DNA of 64,000 nt, from positions 7,067 to 71,066 of the forward strand of contig CAYQQU010000025.1 in the NCBI GenBank assembly GCA_964419545.1, written 5' to 3'. A program made the position numbers and the translations under genes. A model generated the notes under the pieces. It was not told the DNA's origin, searched no databases, and worked only from the letters and a program-made list of their open reading frames with translations. Shown piece after piece: positions 54,201 through 63,900 of the stretch (positions are counted from its first letter, which is position 1; each line of letters opens with the position of its first letter). This stretch comes from CAYQQU01 sp964419545 (lineage in GTDB: Bacteria; Bacteroidota; Bacteroidia; Chitinophagales; Saprospiraceae).

Positions 54201-56083
54201 TCACCGCAGTGGGCGGCACGACCCGCATGCGCATCAGCCTGCAACAGGGCGGCCTGCCGGAGCCCTGCGATACCGGCAACAACCGCGACGTGGAAGACTA
54301 CGGCGTCACCGTACAGGCGGGCAGCTACCTCAGCCTCGACCCGACCAATCTTTCTTTTGAAGCACAACCCGCCGGCGGCCAGCAGGTACAGGTGACCAGC
54401 AACCAAAGCTGGTCGGCCGTCACCGCTGCCGACTGGATTACCGTCCAAAACGCTACGGGCGACGGCGACGGGGCTTTCACGGTCGTTTGTTCCGAAAATC
54501 AAAGCGTCGACACCCGCACCGCCCTCGTCGAAGTCAACGGCTCGGCCACCGTCACCGTCACCCAGGAAGGCCAGCCGGCCGGTTCGGGCCCGGGATGGGG
54601 CGACCCGCTGCAGACCAACCTCTCGGGCGTATTGCTCGGACAAGCACGGATCAACGACGAGCCGGCCGCCGCCGAAGACTGGATCGCCGCTTTCGACGAG
54701 GCAGGCAACCTGGCCGGTGAAGGGCAGCTGATCATGAACAGCGGCATCGCCTACATCGTACTGACCATCTACGGCGATGACCCGACCACCGACGACGTCG
54801 ACGAAGGTATCTCCGGCGACGAAGCCTTTATCCTGGCCCTCTACGACGAATCCGAAGATCAGACCTACGAATATCCGGTCACCGGCGCGCCGACGCTGCT
54901 CGACGGATGGTCGAACACCAACGGCGCCCCCATGCCTGGCTACGACAACCCGGAAACCATCTACAACTTCACCGATGCCGTGGGCGACGTCATTCCGCTC
55001 AACGCCGGCTGGAACCTGGTCTCCACGGACGTACTGCCCGCCGATACCGCCGTAGCGACCCTCCTCGCCGGCTTGCTGCCGGGCAACCTGGAGTTCATGA
55101 CCGGCTTCGATAACGGCGCCACCTTCTACGATCCCGAAGGACCGGTATTCCTCAATACCCTAACCCATATCGAGCGTGGCTTCGGATACTGGATAAAAGT
55201 AGAAACGGAAGACACCCTGCGCGTCAGCGGCCTGCCCCTCGACGAGAGCTACCGCAAGCCGCTCGACGACGGCTGGAACCTGGTGGCTTACCCGCCGCAG
55301 TCGCCGATGACGCCCGAAGCTTATTTCGGCGACCTGCTCGACGACAATATGCTGGAATATGTCACCGGCTTCGACCTGGTCTCTACTTTCTACGATCCCA
55401 ACGGACTGCCCTTTCTGAACACCCTCACGGAACTGCGCAACAGCCTGGGCTACTGGATCAAGGTCGGCACGCCGAATAACGCGCCGGAGCCGGCCGCCGC
55501 GGGCGGACCGGAGGACCGAAAGGCTACCCACCTTTACAACTTCCTGATGGCCGAAGTGGACCTGGGACCGGAAGCCGCCGGCCGCCTCGTCGAGATCCGC
55601 GATGAGCACGACCGCCTGCTGGCCACCACCGAGGTACTGCGGGAAGGTTATCTGCGCCCGGTAGCCGTCTACGGCGACGATCCGCTGACTACCGCGGTGG
55701 AAGGCGCACAACCCGGCGCTACTTTGCGCTTCCTGCTCGACGGCGAAGAGGCGCAAACCAAGGCTTCGTTCCTCGGCGACCGATCGCCCCTGCGCCTGCA
55801 GCTGCACTTCGCGGAAACGGAGGCGGAACCGCTGCACGTCTTCCCGAACCCGTTCCGCAACTCGCTGAACCTGCAATTTGAACTCGAAAAGGCCGGAACG
55901 GCGCGCATCGAGATCCGCGACGCCCGCGGCGGGCTGCTTGCCGTACCCGTGTCGGGCCGCTACGAGGCCGGATCGCACCGGGCGGTCTGGCCGGCAGAAC
56001 ACCTGCCGGAGGGCATCTACGAAACCTCATTCTACGTCGACGGCCGCCTGATGCGCACTAAACGCGTGGTGCACCGGCGGTAA
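51287..56083 (+). CDS. multidomain secreted protein: two CUB, Fn3-like, GEVED, BACON and T9SS type A domain
   Basis: 1598 residues with a signal peptide ('MNLRILLWTMLLGALLPVLL'). Order of domains: a large N-terminal region (about 30-540) without a recognised family; two CUB-like domains (about 541-652 and 658-768) with Cys and 'DFVRIYDGVDDSAPLLGEFS'; an Fn3-like domain (about 773-860); a GEVED domain (about 877-1012, 'RVWIDFNQDGDFED'); a BACON domain (about 1015-1093); two related 'WNLV...TGFD...GYWIKV' modules (about 1242-1310 and 1330-1395); and a type A sorting domain (about 1512-1598, 'VFPNPFRNSLNLQFELEK'). It is a surface or released binding protein; substrate unknown. Confidence 0.9.
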   Translation: MNLRILLWTMLLGALLPVLLPAQEVKPALPANAELQYQIPLTGVAAPVDPVFHQPEPATEAEWDEVTHPSIHKHYEEEEDDGLDSIKQLMLQQVLDDTAQYLDNINLPGPQPALSTPNVERNFEGNSYNGFRPPDNALAISDEGWIVSIVNSSISFSDENGNVVLNSQPLADYFSFLNLSSFFYDPRILYDPVDDRFILVCLHGISPTTSRIIVSFSQSQNPSDGWWTFVFEGDFLDQNLWLDYPQIGVSNDDLYVSGNLFTSSFSYSQSVILQFKKSDGFAGNSLSFNYWANVTGGNGQLTGSIKPVAHGFDTGYGPGIYLISSRSTWGNSIQLLDITADSDSNPQLNAYSITCPSYQIGSDAQQQGTSKLLDVGDCRIQMAYYDNGVIHYVHHNEYANGYNGIRYGRLDLADLTIDAEDYGQAGYTYAYPVIAPFSGPGGDVVMGYTHSGNDIYPNLRALTIDADFNTSGAVAVKLGQSPIAPSGDAVERWGDYSGIARRHNAGAPTIWLYGCFGKSNNYGNWIAELTSANAGGGQATCTGGNVLTACSGTFGDGSGSADYANNLNCDWLISPAGAAAVTLTFSSFNTEQDADFVRIYDGVDDSAPLLGEFSGNNLPPAVTGASGSLFITFTSNAIGVGAGWQASYGCSTSGGATCSGTTTLTDCAGSFADGSGSDNYSNNLDCSWLISPDGANSVTLTFDDFLTENGYDFVRIYDGVDDSAPLLGEFSGPSLPDPVTGASGSLFVHFDTDGNTVAPGWSASYTCDNGPACGLPTEISVVETGYAYFWINWLPPQNYDFYRVRYREEGETDWTELVRYFNYHISLNKEPCTTYEWQIKTICTGGIESDWSPTYTVTTDGCDDTDYCYSYGNSSQRWIERVQFGGIDNTSSNDYGYANYTDEMATIEPGGAYPINVSAFSTVQTTVGLRVWIDFNQDGDFEDADETVLTRADVDIDLGESKTVTGSISVPITAVGGTTRMRISLQQGGLPEPCDTGNNRDVEDYGVTVQAGSYLSLDPTNLSFEAQPAGGQQVQVTSNQSWSAVTAADWITVQNATGDGDGAFTVVCSENQSVDTRTALVEVNGSATVTVTQEGQPAGSGPGWGDPLQTNLSGVLLGQARINDEPAAAEDWIAAFDEAGNLAGEGQLIMNSGIAYIVLTIYGDDPTTDDVDEGISGDEAFILALYDESEDQTYEYPVTGAPTLLDGWSNTNGAPMPGYDNPETIYNFTDAVGDVIPLNAGWNLVSTDVLPADTAVATLLAGLLPGNLEFMTGFDNGATFYDPEGPVFLNTLTHIERGFGYWIKVETEDTLRVSGLPLDESYRKPLDDGWNLVAYPPQSPMTPEAYFGDLLDDNMLEYVTGFDLVSTFYDPNGLPFLNTLTELRNSLGYWIKVGTPNNAPEPAAAGGPEDRKATHLYNFLMAEVDLGPEAAGRLVEIRDEHDRLLATTEVLREGYLRPVAVYGDDPLTTAVEGAQPGATLRFLLDGEEAQTKASFLGDRSPLRLQLHFAETEAEPLHVFPNPFRNSLNLQFELEKAGTARIEIRDARGGLLAVPVSGRYEAGSHRAVWPAEHLPEGIYETSFYVDGRLMRTKRVVHRR
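53081..53484 (+). repeat. near-identical DNA inside the two CUB-encoding units
   Basis: A run of more than 50 bases covering the codons of 'RIYDGVDDSAPLLGEFSG' is identical in CUB 1 (about 53081-53133) and CUB 2 (about 53431-53483), including third positions, although the flanks differ. This points to recent duplication or gene conversion. Confidence 0.8.
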
Positions 56084-56095
56084 ACTACCTGGAAA

Positions 56096-56129
56096 AGAGA
56101 GCGAAGGACTACTTTAGCCTTCGCTCTCT
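56096..56129 (+). terminator. hairpin terminator after the 1598-aa gene
   Basis: AGAGAGCGAAGG (56096-56107) pairs perfectly with CCTTCGCTCTCT (56118-56129) around a 10-base loop, 12 bases after the stop codon. The T-run is interrupted (CTACTAACTTACTGTT). Confidence 0.7.
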
Positions 56130-56179
56130 CTACTAACTTACTGTTCTTTCTTGCTGCAAATACCAACTTCAACGGAAAT

Positions 56180-56328
56180 GCTTCCCACCCATCCCAAAAC
56201 TTCCGCTAAAAATTTTTGAAAAGGGTTTCTCGGATCGCAATCATGTTCAGGTGGGAAGCGGTGAGATCTGTTTTCACTACCATCTGAAAAACGCCGGAGC
56301 CGCCGCGAATGGGGGCTCCGGTTTTTTT
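56180..56328 (+). ncRNA. candidate small structured RNA ending in an intrinsic terminator
   Basis: GCTTCCCACC (56180-56189) is exactly complementary to GGTGGGAAGC (56250-56259), enclosing a 60-base domain with further pairing potential. A textbook terminator follows: CCGGAGCC (56294-56301), GGCTCCGG (56314-56321) and seven T. A separate terminator for the upstream gene already exists at 56096, so this second one suggests its own transcript. No promoter was recognised and no known RNA family fits (SRP RNA was considered). It could instead be a 3' UTR element. Confidence 0.35.
56294..56328 (+). terminator. strong intrinsic terminator
   Basis: Perfect 8-bp stem CCGGAGCC/GGCTCCGG with a 12-base loop, then TTTTTTT. 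It lies 113 bases before the BNR-repeat gene. Confidence 0.9.
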
Positions 56329-56440
56329 GCCGGCGGCTTTTCGGGTTAAATTTCCCGCTTACGTTTTCCCTTTTTCCTTTTTCCTTTCTATTTTACCTTC
56401 TCGCCACTTCTCAAACCAGATCAAGTAAAAAAGACTGAAT

Positions 56441-59400
56441 ATGCGCCTTTGGACCGTCCTCCTGCTTTGCTGTACGCTGATTACCGCTTTGCCGGCTCAG
56501 CCCGATCATTTCAAAGAATTGGAATTCCGCAATTTAGGCCCCAACCGCGGCGGCCGCGCCACTACTGTTGCCGGAGTAAGCCAGCAGCCCGGCGTCTATT
56601 ATTTCGGCGCTACCGGCGGCGGGGTCTGGAAAACGACCGATTACGGCAACCGCTGGCAAAACGTATCCGACGGCTTCTTCCGATCGCCTTCTATCGGCGC
56701 TATCCGGGTGGCGCCGGCCAATCCGGAGATCGTGTACGTCGGTACCGGCTCCGACGGGCTGCGCAGCAACGTCATCGCCGGCAATGGCGTCTACCGCTCC
56801 ACCAACGGCGGTCGCGACTGGGTGCACCTGGGCCTGGAAGCGACCCATCACATCGGAGCGGTGGAAGTACATCCCGAAAATCCGGACGTCGTCTTCGTAG
56901 CGGCCATCGGCAATGCTTTTGCTCCTAATCCCGAACGCGGCGTCTACCGCACCCGCAACGGCGGCGCCGACTGGGAGCAGGTGCTGACCCTTTCCGACAC
57001 CATCGGCTTTTCCGATCTCGAATTGGCGCCTTACCGGCCCGATATCATCTACGCAGCCACCTGGCGCGCCGAGCGCAAGCCGTGGACCATCATCAGCGGT
57101 GGGCGGGAAGGCGGCATCTACCGCTCCGCCGACGGCGGCGATACCTGGCAGGCGGTATTCACCGGCGCCGAACTGCCGTCCGGGCTGATCGGCAAGATCG
57201 ACCTGGCGGTGAGCCCCGCCGATCCCCGGCGGGTATACGCCCTGATCGAGGCGCCCCAGGGCGAAGGAGGGCTGTTCCGTTCTGACGACCGGGGAGAAAA
57301 CTGGCGGCGGGTTTCTACAAAAAAAGAATTGCTGGACCGTCCGTTCTACTACTGCAACGTGACCGCCAATCCGCGTGACGCCAACTCCGTATACGTCAAC
57401 GCCACGCGTTTCTGGCATTCCACCGACGGCGGCGTCACCTGGGAGCGACGCGCTACGCCTCACGGCGACAATCACCAGCTCTGGATCCATCCGCGCGATA
57501 CCATGCACTGGGTGCAATGCAACGACGGCGGCGCCAACGTCTCGCTCGACGGCGGCCGCAGTTGGTCGACCCAGGCGAACCAGCCCACGGCCGAATTGTA
57601 CCAGGTAGAAGTGGACGACCGCACGCCCTACTGGCTGTACGCCGGCCAGCAGGATAACACCACGATCGCGCTGCCCAGCCTGCCGCCGCGATTTTCGCCG
57701 GCCGGCCCAATGGGTTTCTGGGAGGACGTAGGCGGCTGCGAGACCGGGCCGGCCGTACCCAAACCCGGCGATCCGAATATCGTCTACAGCAATTGCAAAG
57801 GGCGGTTCGGGGTCTACGACCGGCGCACCGGCCAGGAACGACAGTACTACGTGGGCGCGGGCAACATGTACGGACACAACCCCGCCGATCTGCCGTATCG
57901 CTTCCAGCGCGTTTCGCCTATCCACGTTTCGCCGCACGATCCCGATGTGGTCTACCACGCTTCGCAGTTCGTGCACAAAACCACCGACGACGGCCGGACC
58001 TGGGAGACGATCTCCCCCGACCTAACGGCTTTCGAGGCAGATAAGCAGGTTATCTCGGGCAGCCCCATCACCCGTGACATTACCGGCGAAGAATTTTACA
58101 GCACCATCTACGCCCTGCGCGAATCACCCCGGGAGCCGGGGCTGATCTGGGTGGGCGCCAACGACGGCCCGGTGCACGTCACCCGCAACGGCGGCAAAAA
58201 ATGGCAGGACGTAACGCCTGCTGACCTGCCGCCCGGCGGCCGCGTCGACGCCGTGGAGCCTTCGCCGCACGAGCCGGGTAAGGCTTACATCGCGGTGTTG
58301 CGCTATCAATTGGGGGATGAGCAACCTTATATTTTCAAAACCGAAGACTACGGCCGCAGCTGGTCGCGCATCACCAACGGGCTGCCCGACGATTTCCCCG
58401 TGCGCGTCGTGCGCGAAGACCCGGAGCGCCCCGGCCTGCTGTACGCCGGCACGGAGTACGGCTTATTCCTTTCGTACGACGACGGCGCCAACTGGCGGCC
58501 TTTTCAGCAAAACCTGCCTGCTACGCCCGTTACGGACATCAAGGTATACCAGGGCGACCTCATCCTTTCGACTATGGGCCGGGGTTTCTGGATACTCGAC
58601 GACCTCCATCCGGTGCGCGCCGCGGCCGCCGGCGCGCTGAAAGCAACCGCACTTCTGCCGCCGGCAGAAGGCGTCCACTTTCGGTATTACGGGAGCTACC
58701 AAAGTTACTTCGTAACCGATCGGGCGGTGCCAAGCTATCCTTCGCCGGGCGTCTATCTGCACTATTACCTGGCCGACAGCGCCTCCGCGCCTCTGTTGCT
58801 GGAAATACGGGATGCGGAAGGCCGCATGGTACGCGCGTTCACTAGTGAAAAAGGCGGCAATGACAGCCTGAAACAACGCGTACCCGATATGGCGACCGGC
58901 TTTGTGGAATACGGCTTCGACAGTCGCCTTTCCGCGGCGGCGGGCCTGCATCGCTTCCGCTGGGATCTGCGGCACGCCGGCTCCTGGCATGCCGAAGCCG
59001 CTCAGCGCCGGCGCAGCGGCCCGGTGGTGGCGCCCGGAGCGTACACCGTACGCCTGATCGTGGACGGTGAGGCATTGGAACAATCGCTCACCGTGCGGCC
59101 GGATCCGCGGCTCTCAGAGGCGGGAATCGACCAAAGCGACCTGGAGGCCCAGGAAAAGCTTTGCCTGCAGATCCGCGATCTGCTCAGCGACGCCCGGCGA
59201 CTGGCAGAAACGCTGAAAGACGAAAATTCCGCCGACGCCGCCGCAGTCGACGCGCTGCAGGCCGAGCTGAATACCGCCGAAGGCCGCTACCGCCAACCTA
59301 TGCTCATCGATCAGATCCAGTATCTCTTCAATATGCTCAATAGCGCAGACCAGCGGCCCGGAAAAGATGCTTATGATCGCTACGACTACCTTCGCCAATG

Positions 59401-59458
59401 GTACGAAGACGTGGCGAAGCGCGCCGAAGCCGTCACCGGCCGGCCGGCGCAGCGGTAG
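56441..59458 (+). CDS. secreted BNR/sortilin-like beta-propeller protein
   Basis: 1005 residues with a signal peptide ('MRLWTVLLLCCTLITALPAQ'). Many BNR/Asp-box repeats of the form S-x-D-x-G-x-T-W are visible: 'KTTDYGNRWQ', 'RSTNGGRDWVH', 'RTRNGGADWEQ', 'RSADGGDTWQ', 'RSDDRGENWRR', 'HSTDGGVTWER', 'KTTDDGRTWET', 'KTEDYGRSWSR'. They build one or two propellers as in VPS10/sortilin and exo-acting glycoside hydrolases. The C-terminal 250 residues add a beta-sandwich and helices. No T9SS domain, so it is probably periplasmic or outer-membrane associated. Catalytic role unproven. Confidence 0.85.
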   Translation: MRLWTVLLLCCTLITALPAQPDHFKELEFRNLGPNRGGRATTVAGVSQQPGVYYFGATGGGVWKTTDYGNRWQNVSDGFFRSPSIGAIRVAPANPEIVYVGTGSDGLRSNVIAGNGVYRSTNGGRDWVHLGLEATHHIGAVEVHPENPDVVFVAAIGNAFAPNPERGVYRTRNGGADWEQVLTLSDTIGFSDLELAPYRPDIIYAATWRAERKPWTIISGGREGGIYRSADGGDTWQAVFTGAELPSGLIGKIDLAVSPADPRRVYALIEAPQGEGGLFRSDDRGENWRRVSTKKELLDRPFYYCNVTANPRDANSVYVNATRFWHSTDGGVTWERRATPHGDNHQLWIHPRDTMHWVQCNDGGANVSLDGGRSWSTQANQPTAELYQVEVDDRTPYWLYAGQQDNTTIALPSLPPRFSPAGPMGFWEDVGGCETGPAVPKPGDPNIVYSNCKGRFGVYDRRTGQERQYYVGAGNMYGHNPADLPYRFQRVSPIHVSPHDPDVVYHASQFVHKTTDDGRTWETISPDLTAFEADKQVISGSPITRDITGEEFYSTIYALRESPREPGLIWVGANDGPVHVTRNGGKKWQDVTPADLPPGGRVDAVEPSPHEPGKAYIAVLRYQLGDEQPYIFKTEDYGRSWSRITNGLPDDFPVRVVREDPERPGLLYAGTEYGLFLSYDDGANWRPFQQNLPATPVTDIKVYQGDLILSTMGRGFWILDDLHPVRAAAAGALKATALLPPAEGVHFRYYGSYQSYFVTDRAVPSYPSPGVYLHYYLADSASAPLLLEIRDAEGRMVRAFTSEKGGNDSLKQRVPDMATGFVEYGFDSRLSAAAGLHRFRWDLRHAGSWHAEAAQRRRSGPVVAPGAYTVRLIVDGEALEQSLTVRPDPRLSEAGIDQSDLEAQEKLCLQIRDLLSDARRLAETLKDENSADAAAVDALQAELNTAEGRYRQPMLIDQIQYLFNMLNSADQRPGKDAYDRYDYLRQWYEDVAKRAEAVTGRPAQR

Positions 59459-59828
59459 GCGGGAGTCGACTTCAGCCCTTCTTTTCTTCCCTCCCCAAGT
59501 GAAAGCAGCACAACCTTTTCGGCATAGCCTGCCGGCTTTAGGGTAACCCGAGGCAAGTCTCACGGATTACCCCTTTTTGGATAGTGGCTTAGGCTTGTAC
59601 ACAATAAAATAAAATGTATATTTGTGTAGTAGTTAAGACGACCTTCCTGAGAAACACGCAATCCTTTCGACTAAACCACCAGCCCTGGTTCCTTTTATTC
59701 GGCTGCTTATCCCCGGCCGGCAATTCTTTCGCTCCCATAATCCGGCCGCGTGTGATTTTTTTGGACCGGTATTTGCTGGTAACAGGATATTTGACCCAAC
59801 CCAAAGTTGATCGTAAAAGAAATTCGCT
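59459..59828. other. 370-bp gap with promoter and leader
   Basis: No convincing gene: a short open frame (about 59614-59832) has neither family signal nor ribosome site and overlaps the promoter. A perfect promoter at 59595-59624 is followed by about 200 bases of leader before the SH3b gene. Confidence 0.5.
59595..59624 (+). promoter_or_regulatory. consensus Bacteroidota promoter with long leader
   Basis: TTG at 59595-59597, 19 bases, TATATTTG at 59617-59624, an exact match. The next gene starts at 59829, so the mRNA would have a leader of roughly 195 bases. Confidence 0.7.
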
Positions 59829-60440
59829 ATGAATCACCTTACTTTGCTTTTCTGTTCGCTGTTTTCCGTATTGGCTAATCCGTCCTTTCAGGGCGAAGAG
59901 CCCATCGGCGTACTGGTAGAGAACACCAGTTTCTGGATCGGATTACCCGATGATAGCAATTCCATTGCCTTTCTGAAGATTCCCGAAGGTAAAGAAGTGA
60001 AAATACTCGGTGAGCACGAAGATTACTTTGAAGTGCAGTACCGCCATCTGGAGGGCTACGTCGCCAAGTCGTCGGTAAAGTTGCTGCCGTCCTCTTCGGA
60101 AGGGCAGCCGGCGGAAGAGGAGCCCATCGTCGAGGCGGCGCGGGAAGCTGAGCCCAAAGCGGAAGCGGCGTCACCGAAACTCCGGACCAAGGGCGCGGAA
60201 AAAAACGGCCCCGCGACAACCGAAACGACTAGCAAGGCGCCAGCCCCGGAAAAAAGTGACGTTTATCGCGTCACCAAAGAAACCAGTCTGCGCACCGGTC
60301 CTCACCACACCCACGACGTACGCCTGCGCCTGCCCGTCGGCGGGGAGGTAAAACTGCTGGAAAAAACCGATATCTGGTGGTGGAAAGTGGAATACGAGGG
60401 CAAGCAGGGCTGGGCGAAGAAGGCGCTGCTGGAGCAGTAA
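59829..60440 (+). CDS. exported protein with two SH3b domains
   Basis: 203 residues. The N-terminus is a likely signal peptide ('MNHLTLLFCSLFSVLANPSF'). Two bacterial SH3-like domains are visible: about 26-87 ('GKEVKILGEHEDYFEVQYRH', ending 'EGYVAKSSVKLL') and about 145-203 ('TSLRTGPHHTHDVRLRL', ending 'WWKVEYEGKQGWAKKALLEQ'), joined by an acidic, Ala/Pro/Glu-rich linker. SH3b domains often bind peptidoglycan. No catalytic domain. It converges with the next gene with one base between stops. Confidence 0.8.
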   Translation: MNHLTLLFCSLFSVLANPSFQGEEPIGVLVENTSFWIGLPDDSNSIAFLKIPEGKEVKILGEHEDYFEVQYRHLEGYVAKSSVKLLPSSSEGQPAEEEPIVEAAREAEPKAEAASPKLRTKGAEKNGPATTETTSKAPAPEKSDVYRVTKETSLRTGPHHTHDVRLRLPVGGEVKLLEKTDIWWWKVEYEGKQGWAKKALLEQ

Positions 60441-60441
60441 G

Positions 60442-60843
60442 TCAGACGATGTCCCCACTATCCCATTGCTTCTCCTTCTGTTTGCGGGGTTCTTCCAGGT
60501 CTAGCGATTCCTCGGGCGCGTCCTCCGGGTAGGGGGCGGGCTCGGAAAATGGCAATTGTCGTCGCATTCTGATCATCTCTTTGGCCAGTTCTTCCTCTTC
60601 CCAGTCTTCTGTCAGGATCTTGGTGCCGGGGATGCCGAACACCACGAAGTAATGGATGAGCAGGCCGACCAGCCAGGGGAGGAGGGGGAAGAAAAACCAA
60701 AGCTCGGACTCTCCCTGAGTGATCAGGATCATATTCAGGAGGAAGAAAAAGATACCCACCGACAGATACGTTACGAAGTGAACGTAGAATCCTTTTTTGG
60801 CCGCAACGCGTTTTTTGGCTTTTTTCAGAACCGGATCACCCAT
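60442..60843 (-). CDS. 2TM domain protein
   Basis: 133 residues. Two adjacent membrane helices ('FYVHFVTYLSVGIFFFLLNM' and 'FFPLLPWLVGLLIHYFVVFG') are followed by 'IPGTKILTEDWEEEELAKEM', the pattern of the Bacteroidota 2TM family (PF13239), where the domain is stand-alone or attached to LytTR or histidine kinases. The N-terminus 'DPVLKKAKKRVAAKKGF' is typical. It lies next to the histidine kinase gene, 60 bases downstream on the same strand; a functional link is inference. Confidence 0.85.
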   Translation of the reverse strand: MGDPVLKKAKKRVAAKKGFYVHFVTYLSVGIFFFLLNMILITQGESELWFFFPLLPWLVGLLIHYFVVFGIPGTKILTEDWEEEELAKEMIRMRRQLPFSEPAPYPEDAPEESLDLEEPRKQKEKQWDSGDIV

Positions 60844-60903
60844 GCGTTTCAGAATTTATTTCCATTAAGTTACGAATTTCGGCCAGTCGGAACAAGGTTC
60901 CGC

Positions 60904-63900
60904 TCAATCGAATTCCTGCTTTTCTTTCGGCAGTGCTACCCAAAAGACGGTACCCGTATCTGCTTTGGTCTCGAACCAAATGCGTCCGTCCATTTGTTCC
61001 ACCATGCTTTTGCACATAGCCAGGCCCAGGCCGGCGCCGGAGCTTTTGGTTGTAAATTTGGGTTCGAAGATCCGGCCTTGCAGTCCTTCCGGGATGCCGG
61101 CGCCGTTGTCGCGCACCCAGAAGCTGACCTGGTCGCCCTCGCTGCGCAGGCCGAGTTCCAGTTGCGGCCGGCGGTCTTCGGGTACGGCCTGCCGGGCGTT
61201 TTGCAGTAGGTTGTTCAGGATGCGTTGCAGGTAGGTGCGGTCCGCCCGTACGAGCAGGGGTTGTTCCGGTAGTTGCAGGCGCAGGGCGTCGGGCCGGGTG
61301 AACTGGCGGCGGAAGAGCTCGCCCGTCGAGGTCAGCAGATCGTTGAGGGGTACGCTTTCGGGGCGGGCTTCCGGCAGCTTGGCGAAGGTGGAAAATTCGG
61401 AAGCGATGCGGGCCAGCCCGTCGATCTGTTCGATGAGGTTGCGCCCGGTACGTCGCAGCAAGTCGCGCGCCCGCCCGGGGTCGGCTTCGTAGGCGCGTTG
61501 CAGGTGCTGCAGGCTCAGTTTCATGGGGGTAAGCGGGTTTTTGATCTCGTGCGCCACTTGCTGGGCCATTTCCCGCCAGGCTCCTTCGCGTTCCGATCGT
61601 TTCAGTTGTTCGGTATTTTCTTCCAGTTGGTTGATCATGCGGTTGTAGGCGGCGATGAGCTGCGCGACTTCGTCCTGGCCGCGCCATTCGAGGGGTTCGT
61701 TGCGACCCAGGCGCAGGGTGCGCAGCTTTTCGCCCAGCTGGGTGAGGGGGTGGGTGATGGAGCGGGCCACGGCGATTGCGATGACGCCGGCCAGCAGCAG
61801 TAGGAAGACGTATACGATCAGGATCTGGCTCAGCAGTCCGAACGCGCGGTCTTCCGGTTGGCGCTCGGCGGGCGGCGAGGGCAGGCCGAGGTAGCGGCGC
61901 GGTTCGACGGGCAGCGGCAGGTAAAGGTTGAGGAACGACTGGCCGTTGAGTCGTTCGTAGGTCACTTCCAGGTCGGTGCGCCGCGATTGCAGGCGGTTGA
62001 GCGCGCGGGCCGGAATACGGGGCGGACGCAGCCCGGCGTCGTAGATCAGCTGATTGGAGCTGGCGAGCAGGCGGCCATCGGCGCGGTAGAGGTCGAGGGT
62101 CCGGCCATGGCGCCGGGCAATACGGGCCAGTACGGCGGCAGCCTGGCTGCTGTCGGCGGTCAGCGTGGCGCTCAGTTCCCGCCGGATGAGCTCCGCGCTA
62201 CGCACCAGCGCCCGCCGCTGGTTGTCGCGTGCGTCGCGGCGGATAAACGTAATGGTTACCAGCCCGATGAGGAGGAAGGAGCCCAGCAGGATGCCGATCA
62301 CCGAAAATTGCAGGCGCCCCCGCAGCGAGGGCGTGTAGGAGAGGGGAAAGCCGGCTTCGTCGGGGAATGCGCGCAACAGGTAATTGATTAGGCCGAGCAG
62401 GAGGGTGAGCAGACTGAGCAGGAGAAACAGGAACGAAAACAGCGTAGCCGGCTGCAGCAGGTCGCCCAGGTATTGCTCCAGCACCACCACCAGTCCTTCT
62501 TCGCTATGGTATACCAGGCGCGCCCGGTCGTTGCGGAGAGATTCCTGAAACTGGCCCGGTGGCGGGAGGTCTGCTCCGGGTTGTCGTCCTTCCAGTCCTT
62601 CGGACGTCCGGGCGACGAGCTTGCCCCGGTAGTACAGGGCGATTTCGTAGCGCTCCAGCCCTTGCACTTGCCGGAATGGCGGGGCGGGAAGCATAGCGCG
62701 GTAGCCGGGCGGCGGCGGCGCGAGGGCGGGGCGCCATACCAATACCAAGCTGTCGGTCGCTGCGAGGCGCAAAGTGTAGCGATAGGGTCGATCAGGCTTG
62801 AAAGCGGTATTTCCCGCTACAGGCGCCCACTGCTCCGGGCGTAGGGTGTCGGGTTCGTGCTGAGGTTGTTTTTTTTGGGGTAAAAAATAGCCGTTTTGTT
62901 TTGAATAAAAGTCGTACCGATACCAGCGCAGTAAATACGGTTGGCGAGCCAGTAGGCGATTGACGGCGCTTTGGGCGGGGCGGTCGTCGGACAGCGAGCC
63001 GGGGGTGTCAAGCGCTTGGCCGAGTTCGACGAGGGCGGCTTCGGCCAGTGGATCGCGTCCGGCGCCCAGTCGCTGGCTGTCGGCTCGCCGGGTCAGGCGT
63101 TCCCGGTCGAGCTGGTTTTGGTTGAACAGGTAAGCGCCGTAGGCGGAGAACAGGAGCACCCATACGGTGAGCTGGATCAGGCCGAGAAACCGGTTTTCGA
63201 CCATGAGGTCGTTCAGCACCAGGAAGATCAGCACGATCAGGAATACGATGACAGGCGGAATGCCCGGGTTCACTGCCCTGCATAGGGGCAGCGTAGCCAG
63301 TGCGACGCCGGCTATGAGCAGCAAACGGATATTGGGCCGTGGCATCCACCTTTGCGCCTGCATGATCAGGCCGTGGGCAACGACGTAGATGGCGAGGAGG
63401 AGCACCAGCACCGCCGTGATCGCGAGCAGGGCGGGAAAGCTCAGCCGGAAGATGTTGCCGGTATCAATAGCCAGGCCTCCGGCAAAGAGGAGGCGGCGGA
63501 TCAGCAGTATGTGCAAAAACAGAAGTGCGGCGACGGCGCCCAGTGCGGCTGCGGCCCCGTACGGTTGTGGGGCATCGCCGCCGCGGGGCAGGCGCCTCCG
63601 CCACCAGCTGGAGAACAACAGGATCAGCAGCGCATTGATCAGGAAATCGCCGACGGCGCCGTTGAACCAAGTCATTCCGCTGAGGGGGGCAAAAAAGCCG
63701 GTTTCGCCTGCCGGCCGCAGGAGCAGGCTCAGCGCCCTTACGCCCGGAAGCAACAGCAGCGCGCCCGGCAGCCGCCATTGCGCCGGCAGGCGGCCCGCCA
63801 GCTCGAGCACGCCCCACCCGAGGAGCAGCACACCGGCGGCGTAAACGAGGCCGGCGCCCGTGATCCGGGCGAGGAGCAACAAGGCCAGCGCGGCGAGTAT

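Noticed and set aside
56240..56275. SRP RNA-like signature (CAGGT...GGAAG)
   Set aside because: Only scattered bases agree with the conserved SRP helix 8; the symmetric loop and the GGAA tetraloop context are missing.
59614..59832. Possible 72-residue gene before the SH3b gene
   Set aside because: It starts within the -7 element of a perfect promoter and has no family signal.
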